From NCBI GenBank assembly GCA_017613015.1, contig JAGAEQ010000057.1, forward strand, positions 1 to 32,373: 32,373 nt of DNA. Reading direction: 5' to 3'. The notes beneath the pieces are model-generated. The model ran no database searches, was not told the origin of the DNA, and was given only the letters and a program-made list of their open reading frames with translations. How positions within the stretch are numbered: the first letter of the stretch is position 1; each line of letters begins with the position of its first letter. The translations under genes were made by a program, and so were the position numbers. Below are positions 17,320 through 25,229 of the stretch, in pieces. The DNA is from Bacteroidales bacterium. GTDB taxonomy: Bacteria; Bacteroidota; Bacteroidia; Bacteroidales; WCHB1-69.

Positions 17320-18102
17320 TTATATTGTGCGTTTCTCACAAGGCACGCGGTCGCCGAATTGCAGGCCGACCTTGCGGTAGCGCTGCCATCCGGTCACATT
17401 GAAACCCTGTGAATAGACTTTCCATAAATTATTGAACTTGCGGTCCAGCTGGCTGACATCGCCCAAATCCACCAGATGGTTCCCGACGGTGGGGGCCAAT
17501 TGGTAACGACCCTTCCCAAGCACATGGATCTGACTGATTTGCGCACGCCAGAAAGGGCTACGGTCAATGTAGTCCGCCAAAATCATCAAGTCGTGGCAAA
17601 CGGAGGTGTCCTGCCATTCCAGCGCCAGATTCGGACGGCAAATGTCGGGAATGGCCCCCGACGCGACCGGCACCCGCACCGGACGGCCCGGCACACAAGG
17701 CAGCATGCGTCCGCTGCGACCGGTTTTAGCCAAATAAAAGGAGGCTCCCTTCTCGTTGAACACACGCAGCACCGTCCGGACCTGCACCACCTCAATGTGC
17801 ATGACCCCTTTCATGTCGGTGGCAATGCGGACAGAATCCGCATAGGGCCAGCGGCGGAGCTTTTTCTCAAGCTGCGGCAGGCTGACCTCGCGTTTCAGCC
17901 GTCCTTTCACCTTGGGGCAATGGGCGTTCGCGTAGGCTTTCAAGTCCGCAGCCGTCACCAAGGTGTCGGAATGGTAGCACACGCTGTAGGTCACGTTCCG
18001 GTACACCTGGTTCCTGCTCAGCAGCAGATAGCCAATCAGGCAAAGCAGCAGCAGGCCCAGCACGCTAACCCATCCGATTATCCGTTTTTTTCTTGCATCC
18101 AT
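17320..18102 (-). CDS. ftsQ: Cell division protein FtsQ
   Basis: This is a 260-residue bitopic inner-membrane division protein that links cytoplasmic and periplasmic parts of the divisome. A short basic N terminus (MDARKKR) leads to a single membrane helix at about residues 8-28. The periplasmic part follows the Bacteroidota FtsQ pattern: a POTRA-like start with LPQLEKKLRRWPYADSVRI, then a beta domain ending near DLGDVSQLDRKFNNLWKVY. Sequence conservation in FtsQ is low, so the call also rests on its place between murC and ftsA. Its start shares one base with the murC stop. Confidence 0.92.
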   Translation of the reverse strand: MDARKKRIIGWVSVLGLLLLCLIGYLLLSRNQVYRNVTYSVCYHSDTLVTAADLKAYANAHCPKVKGRLKREVSLPQLEKKLRRWPYADSVRIATDMKGVMHIEVVQVRTVLRVFNEKGASFYLAKTGRSGRMLPCVPGRPVRVPVASGAIPDICRPNLALEWQDTSVCHDLMILADYIDRSPFWRAQISQIHVLGKGRYQLAPTVGNHLVDLGDVSQLDRKFNNLWKVYSQGFNVTGWQRYRKVGLQFGDRVPCEKRTI

Positions 18103-19457
18103 CAGGCAAACGCATTTTTTATGTTCTCCACTTCACGGTCTATGTCCCCCGCTCCCATGGTCAGCAGCACTTCCGGATTCAGTTTCCTCAAAAGGGGAAT
18201 CAGGTCCTCCTTGGTGCAAAAATATTTTTCTCCCAATGTCATCCTGTCCAACAGCATGTGTGCGTCCACGCCCGGAATCGGCTGCTCCCTCGCGGGATAG
18301 ATGTCCAGCAGCACCGCGCAGTCCAAGGTGGAGAGCACGGCGGCGAAGGCATCGGCGAAATCCCGGGTCCGGGAATACAGGTGCGGTTGGAAAACACCGC
18401 AAAGCCGTTTCCCCGGATACCACGCCCTCGCAGAGGCAATGCAGGCCTTCAGTTCGTTGGGATGGTGGGCGTAATCGTCCACATACACCCTGTCGGGCCT
18501 CCGGATGATGTATTCAAAACGACGTTTGACCCCTTTATATTGTGCCAATTGCGTCCGTATTTTTTCTTCCGGCACACCGCCCGCCCACGCGGCGGCGACA
18601 GCAGCCAGCGCATTCTCCACATTGTACAGCCCGGCCGTCGGCAGAAGCAGGTCCTTGAACAACCCGTCCGGCGTGCGTGCGTCGAAACGGCTCACCCCGT
18701 CCCCTATGTGCAGCATTTCCATTTGAAAATCGGCCCGGGAATCCTCCAAGGCATAGGTATAGACCTTGCGTTCCGTATGGAAGCGGGCACGCAGCTCCGG
18801 CTTGGTAATCAGGCAGCCGCCGGGCTTGATTTGCTGCGAAAACATGTCAAAAGCCTCGTGCAGCGCTTCTTCGGTATGGTAGATGTCCAAATGGTCAGCG
18901 TCCATGGAGCTGACCACGGCAATGTCCGGCGTCAGCTGAAGGAAGGAGCGGTCAAACTCGTCCGCCTCCACTATCATGCGCTCCGCCCCCGCGTCATGCA
19001 CTAAATTGGACTGGAAATTGCAAGCGATGCCGCCGATAAAGGCCGTCACCGGCTCCTGTCCCCGGAAAAGCAGCGTGGTCAAGGCCGTCATGGAGGTTTT
19101 CCCGTGGGTTCCGGCCAAGGCGACGCTACGCTTGCCCCGACTGAGCGCCCCCAGAACTTCCGCCCGTTTCATGCAGGGGACGCCGCGCCCGCGCAAAGCG
19201 AGCAGCTCGGCGTGTCCGGACGGGACGGCAGGCGTGTACACCGCCAAATCCACCTTGGCGGGCAGCTGCGCGACCTCTTCGCAATAATGGACGGCGATGC
19301 CTTCCGTCTCCAACTGCCTTGTCAGCGGGGAGGGCGTGCGGTCATAGCCGGAGACCCGGCAGCCTTCCATGCGGAAATACCGCGCCAAGGCACTCATGCC
19401 TATGCCGCCTATGCCTATCATATAAACCTCGTCCAGATGTTCTGGTAGCGTCCGCAT
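18102..19457 (-). CDS. murC: UDP-N-acetylmuramate--L-alanine ligase MurC
   Basis: MurC is the cytoplasmic ligase that adds L-Ala to UDP-MurNAc using ATP, the first stem-peptide step. The 451-residue protein is of normal length and has all three Mur-ligase domains. The UDP-sugar-binding N domain has VYMIGIGGIGMSALA at 11-25. The ATPase domain has the P-loop GTHGKTS at 116-122 and EADEFDRSFL. The C domain has DDYAHHPNE, the usual MurC motif. It starts three bases after the murG stop and shares its last base with the ftsQ start. Its intact domains contrast with the remnant in the murD position of the same operon. Confidence 0.97.
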   Translation of the reverse strand: MRTLPEHLDEVYMIGIGGIGMSALARYFRMEGCRVSGYDRTPSPLTRQLETEGIAVHYCEEVAQLPAKVDLAVYTPAVPSGHAELLALRGRGVPCMKRAEVLGALSRGKRSVALAGTHGKTSMTALTTLLFRGQEPVTAFIGGIACNFQSNLVHDAGAERMIVEADEFDRSFLQLTPDIAVVSSMDADHLDIYHTEEALHEAFDMFSQQIKPGGCLITKPELRARFHTERKVYTYALEDSRADFQMEMLHIGDGVSRFDARTPDGLFKDLLLPTAGLYNVENALAAVAAAWAGGVPEEKIRTQLAQYKGVKRRFEYIIRRPDRVYVDDYAHHPNELKACIASARAWYPGKRLCGVFQPHLYSRTRDFADAFAAVLSTLDCAVLLDIYPAREQPIPGVDAHMLLDRMTLGEKYFCTKEDLIPLLRKLNPEVLLTMGAGDIDREVENIKNAFA

Positions 19458-19460
19458 GCT

Positions 19461-20567
19461 CTAATCCCCTATGATTTTGGCAATTTCATTCACTATGTCC
19501 GCTGTCGCATTGGGCATGGCGAAACGGCGGATGTTACGGCTCATGTATTCGCACTGCTGACGGTTCTCCACCAGCTCCCAAATCTCGTATTTCAGTTTGG
19601 AGGCCGCGTCGGCGTCCGGAAGCAGCACCGCCGCCCCCACATCGGAAAGCACCTTCGCGTTCTTGGTCTGGTGATCCTCAGCCACATTGGGCGAAGGAAT
19701 CAGAATGCAGGGCTTGCCCACAATGCAAAGCTCCGAAATGGACAAGGCGCCCGCCCGGGACACAATCAAATCGGAAACCTGATACAAATAGTCCATGCGC
19801 TTGACAAAAGGCATCATGCGCATGTTGGGCAAGCCGCTCACCATGTTTTTATAGGTGTTGTAATAGTATTCGCCGGTCTGCCACACAAACTGTATGTCCA
19901 AATCCCGCAAATCGTCAATGAAGCTGCGCACACTGTCGTTGATGCTGCGCGCGCCCAAGCTGCCGCCGACCACCGCAACGGTGAATTTCTGCGGATTCAG
20001 ATCGAAATAGGCGTAGGCCGCCGACTTGTCCTGCGGCAAGTGCATGATGTCCTCCCGGACCGGATTGCCGGTCTTCACGATTTTCTCTTTGGGAAAAAAG
20101 CGTTCCAAGTGGTCGTAGGCGGTGCAGATGGTACGCGCTTTCGAGGCCAGCATCTTGTTGGTTTTTCCCGGGAAGGAATTCTGCTCCTGTATCAGCGTGG
20201 GAATGCCCATGCCCGCGGCGGCGTCCAGCACCGGCCAGCTTACATAGCCTCCCACCCCTATGGCGATGTCCGGACGGAACTCTTGCAGTATGCGGCAGGC
20301 CGAGCGTTTCTCGTTCCACATGCGGAACGGCAGTTTCAGGTTCTCCCAAATGCCTTTGAGGCTCAAATCCCTGCGCAGGCTGTAGCTGTCAATGCCACGG
20401 ATGGGGTAACCGGCTTCCGGCACCCGTTTCATTTCCATGCGTCCGTTGGCTCCCACAAACAATATGTCGGCATCCGGCCAACGGGACTTGACAGCGTTGG
20501 CAATCGCTATGGCCGGGAAAATATGCCCCCCGGTCCCTCCGCCGGAAACAATCACTCGTTTACTCAT
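19461..20567 (-). CDS. murG: UDP-GlcNAc:lipid I GlcNAc transferase MurG
   Basis: MurG is a peripheral membrane GT28 enzyme that turns lipid I into lipid II. The 368-residue protein has the glycine-rich loop VSGGGTGGHIFPAIAIA (7-23), the EQNSFPGKTNK segment of the N domain, the second glycine loop VVGGSLGARSIND, and the donor-binding signature SRAGALSISEL followed by GKPCILIPSPNVAEDHQTKNA. Length and domain order are normal. It overlaps the end of ftsW by eight bases and is three bases from murC. Confidence 0.97.
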   Translation of the reverse strand: MSKRVIVSGGGTGGHIFPAIAIANAVKSRWPDADILFVGANGRMEMKRVPEAGYPIRGIDSYSLRRDLSLKGIWENLKLPFRMWNEKRSACRILQEFRPDIAIGVGGYVSWPVLDAAAGMGIPTLIQEQNSFPGKTNKMLASKARTICTAYDHLERFFPKEKIVKTGNPVREDIMHLPQDKSAAYAYFDLNPQKFTVAVVGGSLGARSINDSVRSFIDDLRDLDIQFVWQTGEYYYNTYKNMVSGLPNMRMMPFVKRMDYLYQVSDLIVSRAGALSISELCIVGKPCILIPSPNVAEDHQTKNAKVLSDVGAAVLLPDADAASKLKYEIWELVENRQQCEYMSRNIRRFAMPNATADIVNEIAKIIGD

Positions 20568-21798
20568 CTTCTTCTCCTTTCGTTTGCAGACGCTTTTCGT
20601 CTTTCCGTTTTTTGCTTTTGCTTATATTTAACAACAAACCGAAGTTAATGGACGTGATAAGGATGGACATGTTCCCCCAGCTGACCATGGGCAGGGTCTG
20701 TCCGGTATTCGGGGTCACGCCGACGCACACGCTGATGTGCAGCAGGGCCTGACAGACAATCCAGAAACCGAGCCCGCCCGCCAGATACGCGCCAAAAGGC
20801 GTCGGCACATGACTGACCATAAGGAAGATCCGATAGAACAGCAGCAGGTACAATATGATTATCAGGCTGCTGATTAGCACACCGTACTCCTCCACCGCGA
20901 TGGCGAAAATGCCGTCGGAATAGCTTTGGGAGGTTTTGCGGTACACGGAAGTGCCCGGCCCGTTGACCGGAAGTATGCCTCCGGTAGCCACCGCCCCCTC
21001 AAACAAAATGTCCTGACGGGTAAAGTCCACCTCCTGGTCGCTCATGGCAGCCACACGGTCCTTCACCGCCACCTCGTCGGAAGCGCGGAAGAAACGCTCC
21101 ACCCGCCCGTGCGCCGTCTCAAAACGGGACAGGCGGCTGATGCCGAAACCGCTGGTGGCAATCAGCAGCAGCACCACCGCCGCCAACACGCCGACCGTAA
21201 TGCCCAAAGTACGGAATTTCAGCTCGGAAATGAACAGCATAAAAAGGAAGGTGGTCAGCAGGATGAAGGAAGTGGAAAAGTCCTGCGTCATCATCAGCGC
21301 TATGACCAGGCCGACGGTCAGCAGCAAGGGCAGGTATACCCGCTTGGTCTCGTTGATGCGGCTTCCGAAGTGCGCAATGCTGTGCGCCGCATAGATAACA
21401 GTCAGCAGCACCACGATATAAAAGGTCTGGATTTCATGCCCGAACAGCACGATGGCACGGTTCACCGAATGGGAGGCTCCGGAGCCTTTCCCTCCCAGGA
21501 ACAGGGTGCACAGCAATATCACGACCGCCGCCAAGTAGCACAGACGGGACAAGGGGGCCAGACGCCGGTAGTCAAAATCTTGCAGCACCATGGCAATCGC
21601 CACGCCCAGCAGCAGGAAAACGCCGTGGGAGCGGAAATAGGGAAAAAGGTTGTGGCGTTCCGTCGGATTGAACAACTGGCTGGAAGCCGAACTGTAAATC
21701 AGCACCATTGAGCAGATGCACAAGGCAATCATGACAAACCATATCACCTTGTCCCCGCCGAACCACTGACTGATTTTATGCTTCATAACTCCGGACAT
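20560..21798 (-). CDS. ftsW: SEDS peptidoglycan glycosyltransferase FtsW
   Basis: FtsW is a 412-residue polytopic membrane protein that polymerises septal glycan from lipid II together with a class B PBP. The N terminus (GDKVIWFVMIALC, then SSASS) and the multiple membrane helices are typical. The large periplasmic loop has GPGTSVYRKTSQSYSDGIFAIAVEEYG, with the catalytic Asp at residue 295. The last motif TPNTGQTLPMVSWGNMS matches the SEDS terminal signature with changes. The RW...QPSE motif found in most FtsW proteins reads NRAI (113-116) and QTFY (124-127) here. It starts seven bases after the murD-remnant stop; an ATG at 21786 (MKHKIS) is an alternative start. Confidence 0.93.
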   Translation of the reverse strand: MSGVMKHKISQWFGGDKVIWFVMIALCICSMVLIYSSASSQLFNPTERHNLFPYFRSHGVFLLLGVAIAMVLQDFDYRRLAPLSRLCYLAAVVILLCTLFLGGKGSGASHSVNRAIVLFGHEIQTFYIVVLLTVIYAAHSIAHFGSRINETKRVYLPLLLTVGLVIALMMTQDFSTSFILLTTFLFMLFISELKFRTLGITVGVLAAVVLLLIATSGFGISRLSRFETAHGRVERFFRASDEVAVKDRVAAMSDQEVDFTRQDILFEGAVATGGILPVNGPGTSVYRKTSQSYSDGIFAIAVEEYGVLISSLIIILYLLLFYRIFLMVSHVPTPFGAYLAGGLGFWIVCQALLHISVCVGVTPNTGQTLPMVSWGNMSILITSINFGLLLNISKSKKRKDEKRLQTKGEEDE

Positions 21799-21805
21799 TT
21801 ACACA

Positions 21806-22351
21806 TTACAATTCCGTGACCGCTTCGCGGAAACACCGGCTGCGCTCCTGATGGTTAGCAAAACGCCGGTCGCACTCACAAGCCGAGGAAAGCAGCACCA
21901 CGTCACCGCTTTCCGCCGAATAATAGGCTGTTTTGACCGCATGGCCCATGTCGGGGCATTCATACATGGTGACATAGGGGGCGAACGCGCGTTGCAGGCG
22001 TTCGTTGTCCTCGCCTATGCAGACCACCGCCTTCACCTTCTCCACCACCAACGGCAGCAAGGAGGTGTAATTGACCTGACTGTCCGCGCCGCCGGTAATC
22101 CACAGTATGGGACGCTGTATGCTCTCCAAGGCGTAATTCAGGCCATGAATGTCATGGCAGCCGGAATCGTCCAGGAACTGCACGCCGCCGAAACGGCTGA
22201 TTTCCCGCATGCGGAGCGTCTCCTGTGTGGAAACGCCCATCAGCTGTTGCAGGTTCTTGTTACGGGCATACACCAGCTGCTCCGCAAAAAAATTGGCGGG
22301 ACGGTATGCGGTTATTTTTTCTGTTTCCTTCAGCACCACTCTTTTTTTCAT
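21806..22351 (-). CDS. MurD remnant: C-terminal (domain 3) only, likely without ligase activity
   Basis: This 181-residue gene sits exactly where murD belongs, between mraY and ftsW, but matches only MurD domain 3 (residues about 46-181). The matching stretches are GGVQFLDDSG, ALESIQRPILWITGG, LLPLVVEKVKAVVCIGEDNE, GDVVLLSSAC and RCFREAV. Full MurD has about 440-450 residues; the UDP-MurNAc-Ala domain and the ATPase domain with its GKT loop are absent. Aligning by eye to E. coli MurD, the positions of K319, T321, K348, S415 and F422 are G64, H66, S91, C160 and H167. The start at 22351 has a strong ribosome-binding site (AAGGAGGG, 8 bases away) and lies 17 bases after the mraY stop. The first seven residues, MKKRVVL, resemble a normal MurD start, which suggests an in-frame internal deletion. 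It is either a decaying remnant or a repurposed binding domain; the open frame and intact signals favour continued translation. Confidence 0.85.
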   Translation of the reverse strand: MKKRVVLKETEKITAYRPANFFAEQLVYARNKNLQQLMGVSTQETLRMREISRFGGVQFLDDSGCHDIHGLNYALESIQRPILWITGGADSQVNYTSLLPLVVEKVKAVVCIGEDNERLQRAFAPYVTMYECPDMGHAVKTAYYSAESGDVVLLSSACECDRRFANHQERSRCFREAVTEL

Positions 22352-22355
22352 TTCG

Positions 22356-22366
22356 CTTCCCTCCTT
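22356..22366 (-). promoter_or_regulatory. Strong ribosome-binding site of the murD remnant
   Basis: On the minus strand, AAGGAGGG followed by AAGCGAA precedes the ATG at 22351, a near-perfect Shine-Dalgarno match at normal spacing. Such sites are uncommon in Bacteroidota, where initiation usually does not depend on them. It decides the start of the 181-residue frame and argues that the short protein is made. Confidence 0.75.
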
Positions 22367-22368
22367 GA

Positions 22369-23736
22369 TTAACGTATTTTCAGTGTCAGCACGCTCACTA
22401 CGGCCAACAGTATGCCTATGATGACGAAGCGCTGTACGATTTTCGCCTCGTGATAATTCTTTTCTGACTCCACGGTCTCCACCCGCTTCAGGTATTCCGG
22501 AAGATTTTTCTCCTCGACCTCCTCCTTCACATGCTCCTTCCTTTTCTGGTAATGGTGGTGCAGCGGGGTCATCAGGAAGGGACGTTTTTCCACAGGAACC
22601 ATTTGTCCCTTCGGCAGTTTGTGTATTTTCCGATAGGTCTTGCAATACAAGGTCTGGATAATGACCGATAGGCTTTCCACCAAATAGATGCCGCACAGTA
22701 TCGGCAAAAGCAGCTCCTTACGGATAATGAAGGCGAACACGGCAATGATGCCGCCTATGGCCAGGGAACCCGTGTCGCCCATGAAAATCTGCGCCGGATG
22801 GCAATTCCACCAATAGAAGCCCAGACAAGCCCCCAGCATGGCGCCTGCGAAAATCATCAGCTCGCCAGTATTTGGTATATACATGATATTCAAATAGTCA
22901 GCAAAAATCGTATTGCCGGACACATAGGCCAGCACACCGAGCGCGACCACAATGACAGCCGCTGTGGAAATGGCCAGACCATCCAGACCGTCCGTCAGAT
23001 TGGCGCCGTTGCTCACCGCCATCAGAATCAGAATGATGATGGGAATGTACACCAACCAGGCCCAGCGTTCGTAATCCGGGCCCATCCATTTCAGCAGCAC
23101 GGAGTAGTCAAATTCGTGGTTTTTGATAAAAGGAATGGTAGTTTTCAACGACTTGGAAGGTTCCACACATTGGTAGGCATTGCTGCCCGCGGCCTCGGTG
23201 CCGCTCATGCTGAACACCTCATTGGTCTGCACATAGCTGTTGGCGGTGCATTTCTCCTTAATCACCACATCCGGATGGAAAAACAAAACCGCACCGACAA
23301 ACAAGCCCAGCAGTATCTGCCCGATGAGCTTGCCCTTGGCAGGAAGGCCTTTCTTGTTCTTTTTGAACACTTTGATATAATCGTCCAAAAAGCCCAAAGC
23401 ACCTAACCACACGGTAGTGACAATCATCAGCAGAATGTAGATGTTGTCCAAACGGTTGAACAGCAGCACGGAAATCAGCAGGCTCACCAGAATGATGATG
23501 CCGCCCATGGTCGGGGTGGTTTTCTTCAGCTCCACACCGGCCAGCCCCAGCTCCTCGCGGTTGCCGTCCTGCACCTGTTTTTTGCGGAGCAGGCGGATGA
23601 TGTACTTCCCTATGATCATGGAAAGGAAAAGGGAAAGCACGGCGGCCAGGGCCATACGGAAGGAAATGTACTGGAAGGCTCCGGCACCCGGAAAATCAAA
23701 CTTCACATCCAACCATCTGAAAAAAGTGTACAGCAT
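22369..23736 (-). CDS. mraY: Phospho-N-acetylmuramoyl-pentapeptide transferase MraY
   Basis: MraY is the integral membrane enzyme that transfers phospho-MurNAc-pentapeptide to undecaprenyl phosphate, making lipid I. The catalytic motifs are present: TPTMGG, GFLDDYIKVFKKNKKGL with the Asp pair, NLTDGLDGLA, FMGDTGSLAIGG, and PLHHHYQ in cytoplasmic loop E. The protein is 455 residues, roughly 30 longer than the Bacteroidota form as I know it. The extra length is a highly charged insert (about residues 398-427, from KRKEHVKEEVEEK to VESEKN) between the HHHYQ motif and the last membrane helix. It lies 21 bases after murE and 17 bases before the murD remnant. Confidence 0.96.
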   Translation of the reverse strand: MLYTFFRWLDVKFDFPGAGAFQYISFRMALAAVLSLFLSMIIGKYIIRLLRKKQVQDGNREELGLAGVELKKTTPTMGGIIILVSLLISVLLFNRLDNIYILLMIVTTVWLGALGFLDDYIKVFKKNKKGLPAKGKLIGQILLGLFVGAVLFFHPDVVIKEKCTANSYVQTNEVFSMSGTEAAGSNAYQCVEPSKSLKTTIPFIKNHEFDYSVLLKWMGPDYERWAWLVYIPIIILILMAVSNGANLTDGLDGLAISTAAVIVVALGVLAYVSGNTIFADYLNIMYIPNTGELMIFAGAMLGACLGFYWWNCHPAQIFMGDTGSLAIGGIIAVFAFIIRKELLLPILCGIYLVESLSVIIQTLYCKTYRKIHKLPKGQMVPVEKRPFLMTPLHHHYQKRKEHVKEEVEEKNLPEYLKRVETVESEKNYHEAKIVQRFVIIGILLAVVSVLTLKIR

Positions 23737-23757
23737 CTTCTCTTTGTTTACCTGTTA

Positions 23758-25215
23758 TTATTTGTCCAAAAAACTTTTCACCACCTCCACATCGTCAAAG
23801 GGATGTTTCACCCCTTGGATGTCCTGGTATTTCTCATGTCCCTTGCCTGCCACCAGCACAATGTCCCCCTTGCGGGCCATGCGCACCGCGAGTTTGATGG
23901 CCTCCCGGCGGTCCTCCACCACAAAATAGGAGGACTCGTCCACCCCTTCCAGACCTTTCCGCATATCGTCCAAAATGGCAGTGGGCGATTCAAAGCGGGG
24001 GTTGTCGGAAGTCAGGATAAGCACATCGCTCTCCGCATAGGCTATCTGCGCCATTTCCGGCCGCTTGGTCTTGTCGCGGTTGCCTCCGCAGCCCGCCACA
24101 GTCAGTATGCGCTGCCCGTCCTGACGGATTTTATGTATGGTTTTCAGCACATTCTCCAAAGCATCTGGTGTATGGGCGTAATCCACAATGGCCGTCACGC
24201 CGTCCGCGCCCCGAATGCAGAAGAAACGCCCTTCGGCGGCTTCCAACGCGCTTATATCCACTAACAAACGCTCCCTGTCCGCGCCCAAGAGGCAGGCCGC
24301 CCCGTACACCGCCAGCAGGTTGTAGGCGTTGAAATCCCCGGTCAAGTGCGTCCATACTTCCTTGCGGTCTATCTCCAGCTGCATGCCGTAAATCTGGCAG
24401 TCCATGATACGCGCCTTGAACTCCGCCCCTGCGGATTTCAGCGCATAGGTATGGCGTTGGGCCTTGGTGTTTTGCAGCATCACCCGGCCATGAGGGTCGT
24501 CGGCATTGGCCAAGGCGAAGGCCGTTTCCGGCAAAGCGTCAAAAAAGGCTTTCTTCGCCTGAATATAGGCCGCGAACGTACCGTGGTAATCCAAATGGTC
24601 ATGCGTGATGTTGCTGAAAATGCCTCCGGCGAAATGCAAGGCTGCAATCCGCTGCTGCACAATGGAATGCGAACTCACTTCCATAAAACAGAAAGCGCAT
24701 CCGGCATCCGCCATGACCCGCAGCAGCCGCTGCACCTCCAAAGCGTCCGGCGTAGTGTGGGTGGAGGGCAACACCTCCTCCCCAATCTTGTTTTCGATGG
24801 TGCTCAACAAACCGACCTTGTAGCCCATGCGCGTAAACAAACGGTGCAGGAGCGTGACCGTCGTGGTTTTGCCGTTGGTTCCCGTGATGCCGACCAAACG
24901 CAACCGCCGGGAAGGATCGTCGTAAAAAGCCGCAGCCAAGCGGGCTAAGGCCAAATGGCTGTCCGCCACCTGCACATAGCAGCAGTTTTCCGCCAAGTGT
25001 TCCGGAAGGGTCTCCACCACCACCGCGCAGGCGCCGGCCTCCGTCACCTGCGGCAGGAAACGGTGCCCGTCCGTCTGGGTGCCCTTGAGCGCGACAAACA
25101 GGCTGCCCGGCTTCGCCTCCCTGGAGTCAAAGCAGAGGGAGCTCACCTCCGCCCGGGCGTCGCCCCGCAGAGAAATCACCTCCAATGTTGCTATCAGTTG
25201 CTGTACGGTTTTCAT
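23758..25215 (-). CDS. murE: UDP-MurNAc-L-Ala-D-Glu--meso-diaminopimelate ligase MurE
   Basis: MurE is the ATP-dependent ligase that adds the third stem-peptide residue in the cytoplasm. I start it at the ATG at 25215 (MKTVQQLIATLEV, 485 residues), because the longer frame would begin inside the upstream PBP gene. Visible features are the substrate-domain stretch FDSREAKPGSLFVALKG, the P-loop TGTNGKTTT at 111-119, HDHLDYHGTF, and VDYAHTPDALEN. The DNPR motif (SDNPRFESP, about residues 406-414) marks enzymes that use meso-diaminopimelate, as expected in Bacteroidales. All three Mur-ligase domains are intact. It lies 14 bases after the PBP stop. Confidence 0.97.
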   Translation of the reverse strand: MKTVQQLIATLEVISLRGDARAEVSSLCFDSREAKPGSLFVALKGTQTDGHRFLPQVTEAGACAVVVETLPEHLAENCCYVQVADSHLALARLAAAFYDDPSRRLRLVGITGTNGKTTTVTLLHRLFTRMGYKVGLLSTIENKIGEEVLPSTHTTPDALEVQRLLRVMADAGCAFCFMEVSSHSIVQQRIAALHFAGGIFSNITHDHLDYHGTFAAYIQAKKAFFDALPETAFALANADDPHGRVMLQNTKAQRHTYALKSAGAEFKARIMDCQIYGMQLEIDRKEVWTHLTGDFNAYNLLAVYGAACLLGADRERLLVDISALEAAEGRFFCIRGADGVTAIVDYAHTPDALENVLKTIHKIRQDGQRILTVAGCGGNRDKTKRPEMAQIAYAESDVLILTSDNPRFESPTAILDDMRKGLEGVDESSYFVVEDRREAIKLAVRMARKGDIVLVAGKGHEKYQDIQGVKHPFDDVEVVKSFLDK

Positions 25216-25229
25216 ACGTTCACGTGTTT

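Noticed and set aside
15555-17402. 615-codon open frame on the plus strand opposite ftsZ and ftsA
   Set aside because: It crosses two genuine genes and their spacer, and has no recognisable protein features.
21806-22368. Frameshifted but otherwise complete murD
   Set aside because: Only 17 bases separate mraY from the short frame, so the missing two domains are not hidden in another frame. A sequencing indel cannot explain it; only a deletion or misassembly could, and the changed substrate residues argue against a fresh artefact.
22352-22696. Longer reading of the murD remnant (296 codons from 22696)
   Set aside because: The extra part lies inside mraY in another frame, has shadow-like composition, and is made unnecessary by the strong ribosome-binding site at 22356-22366.
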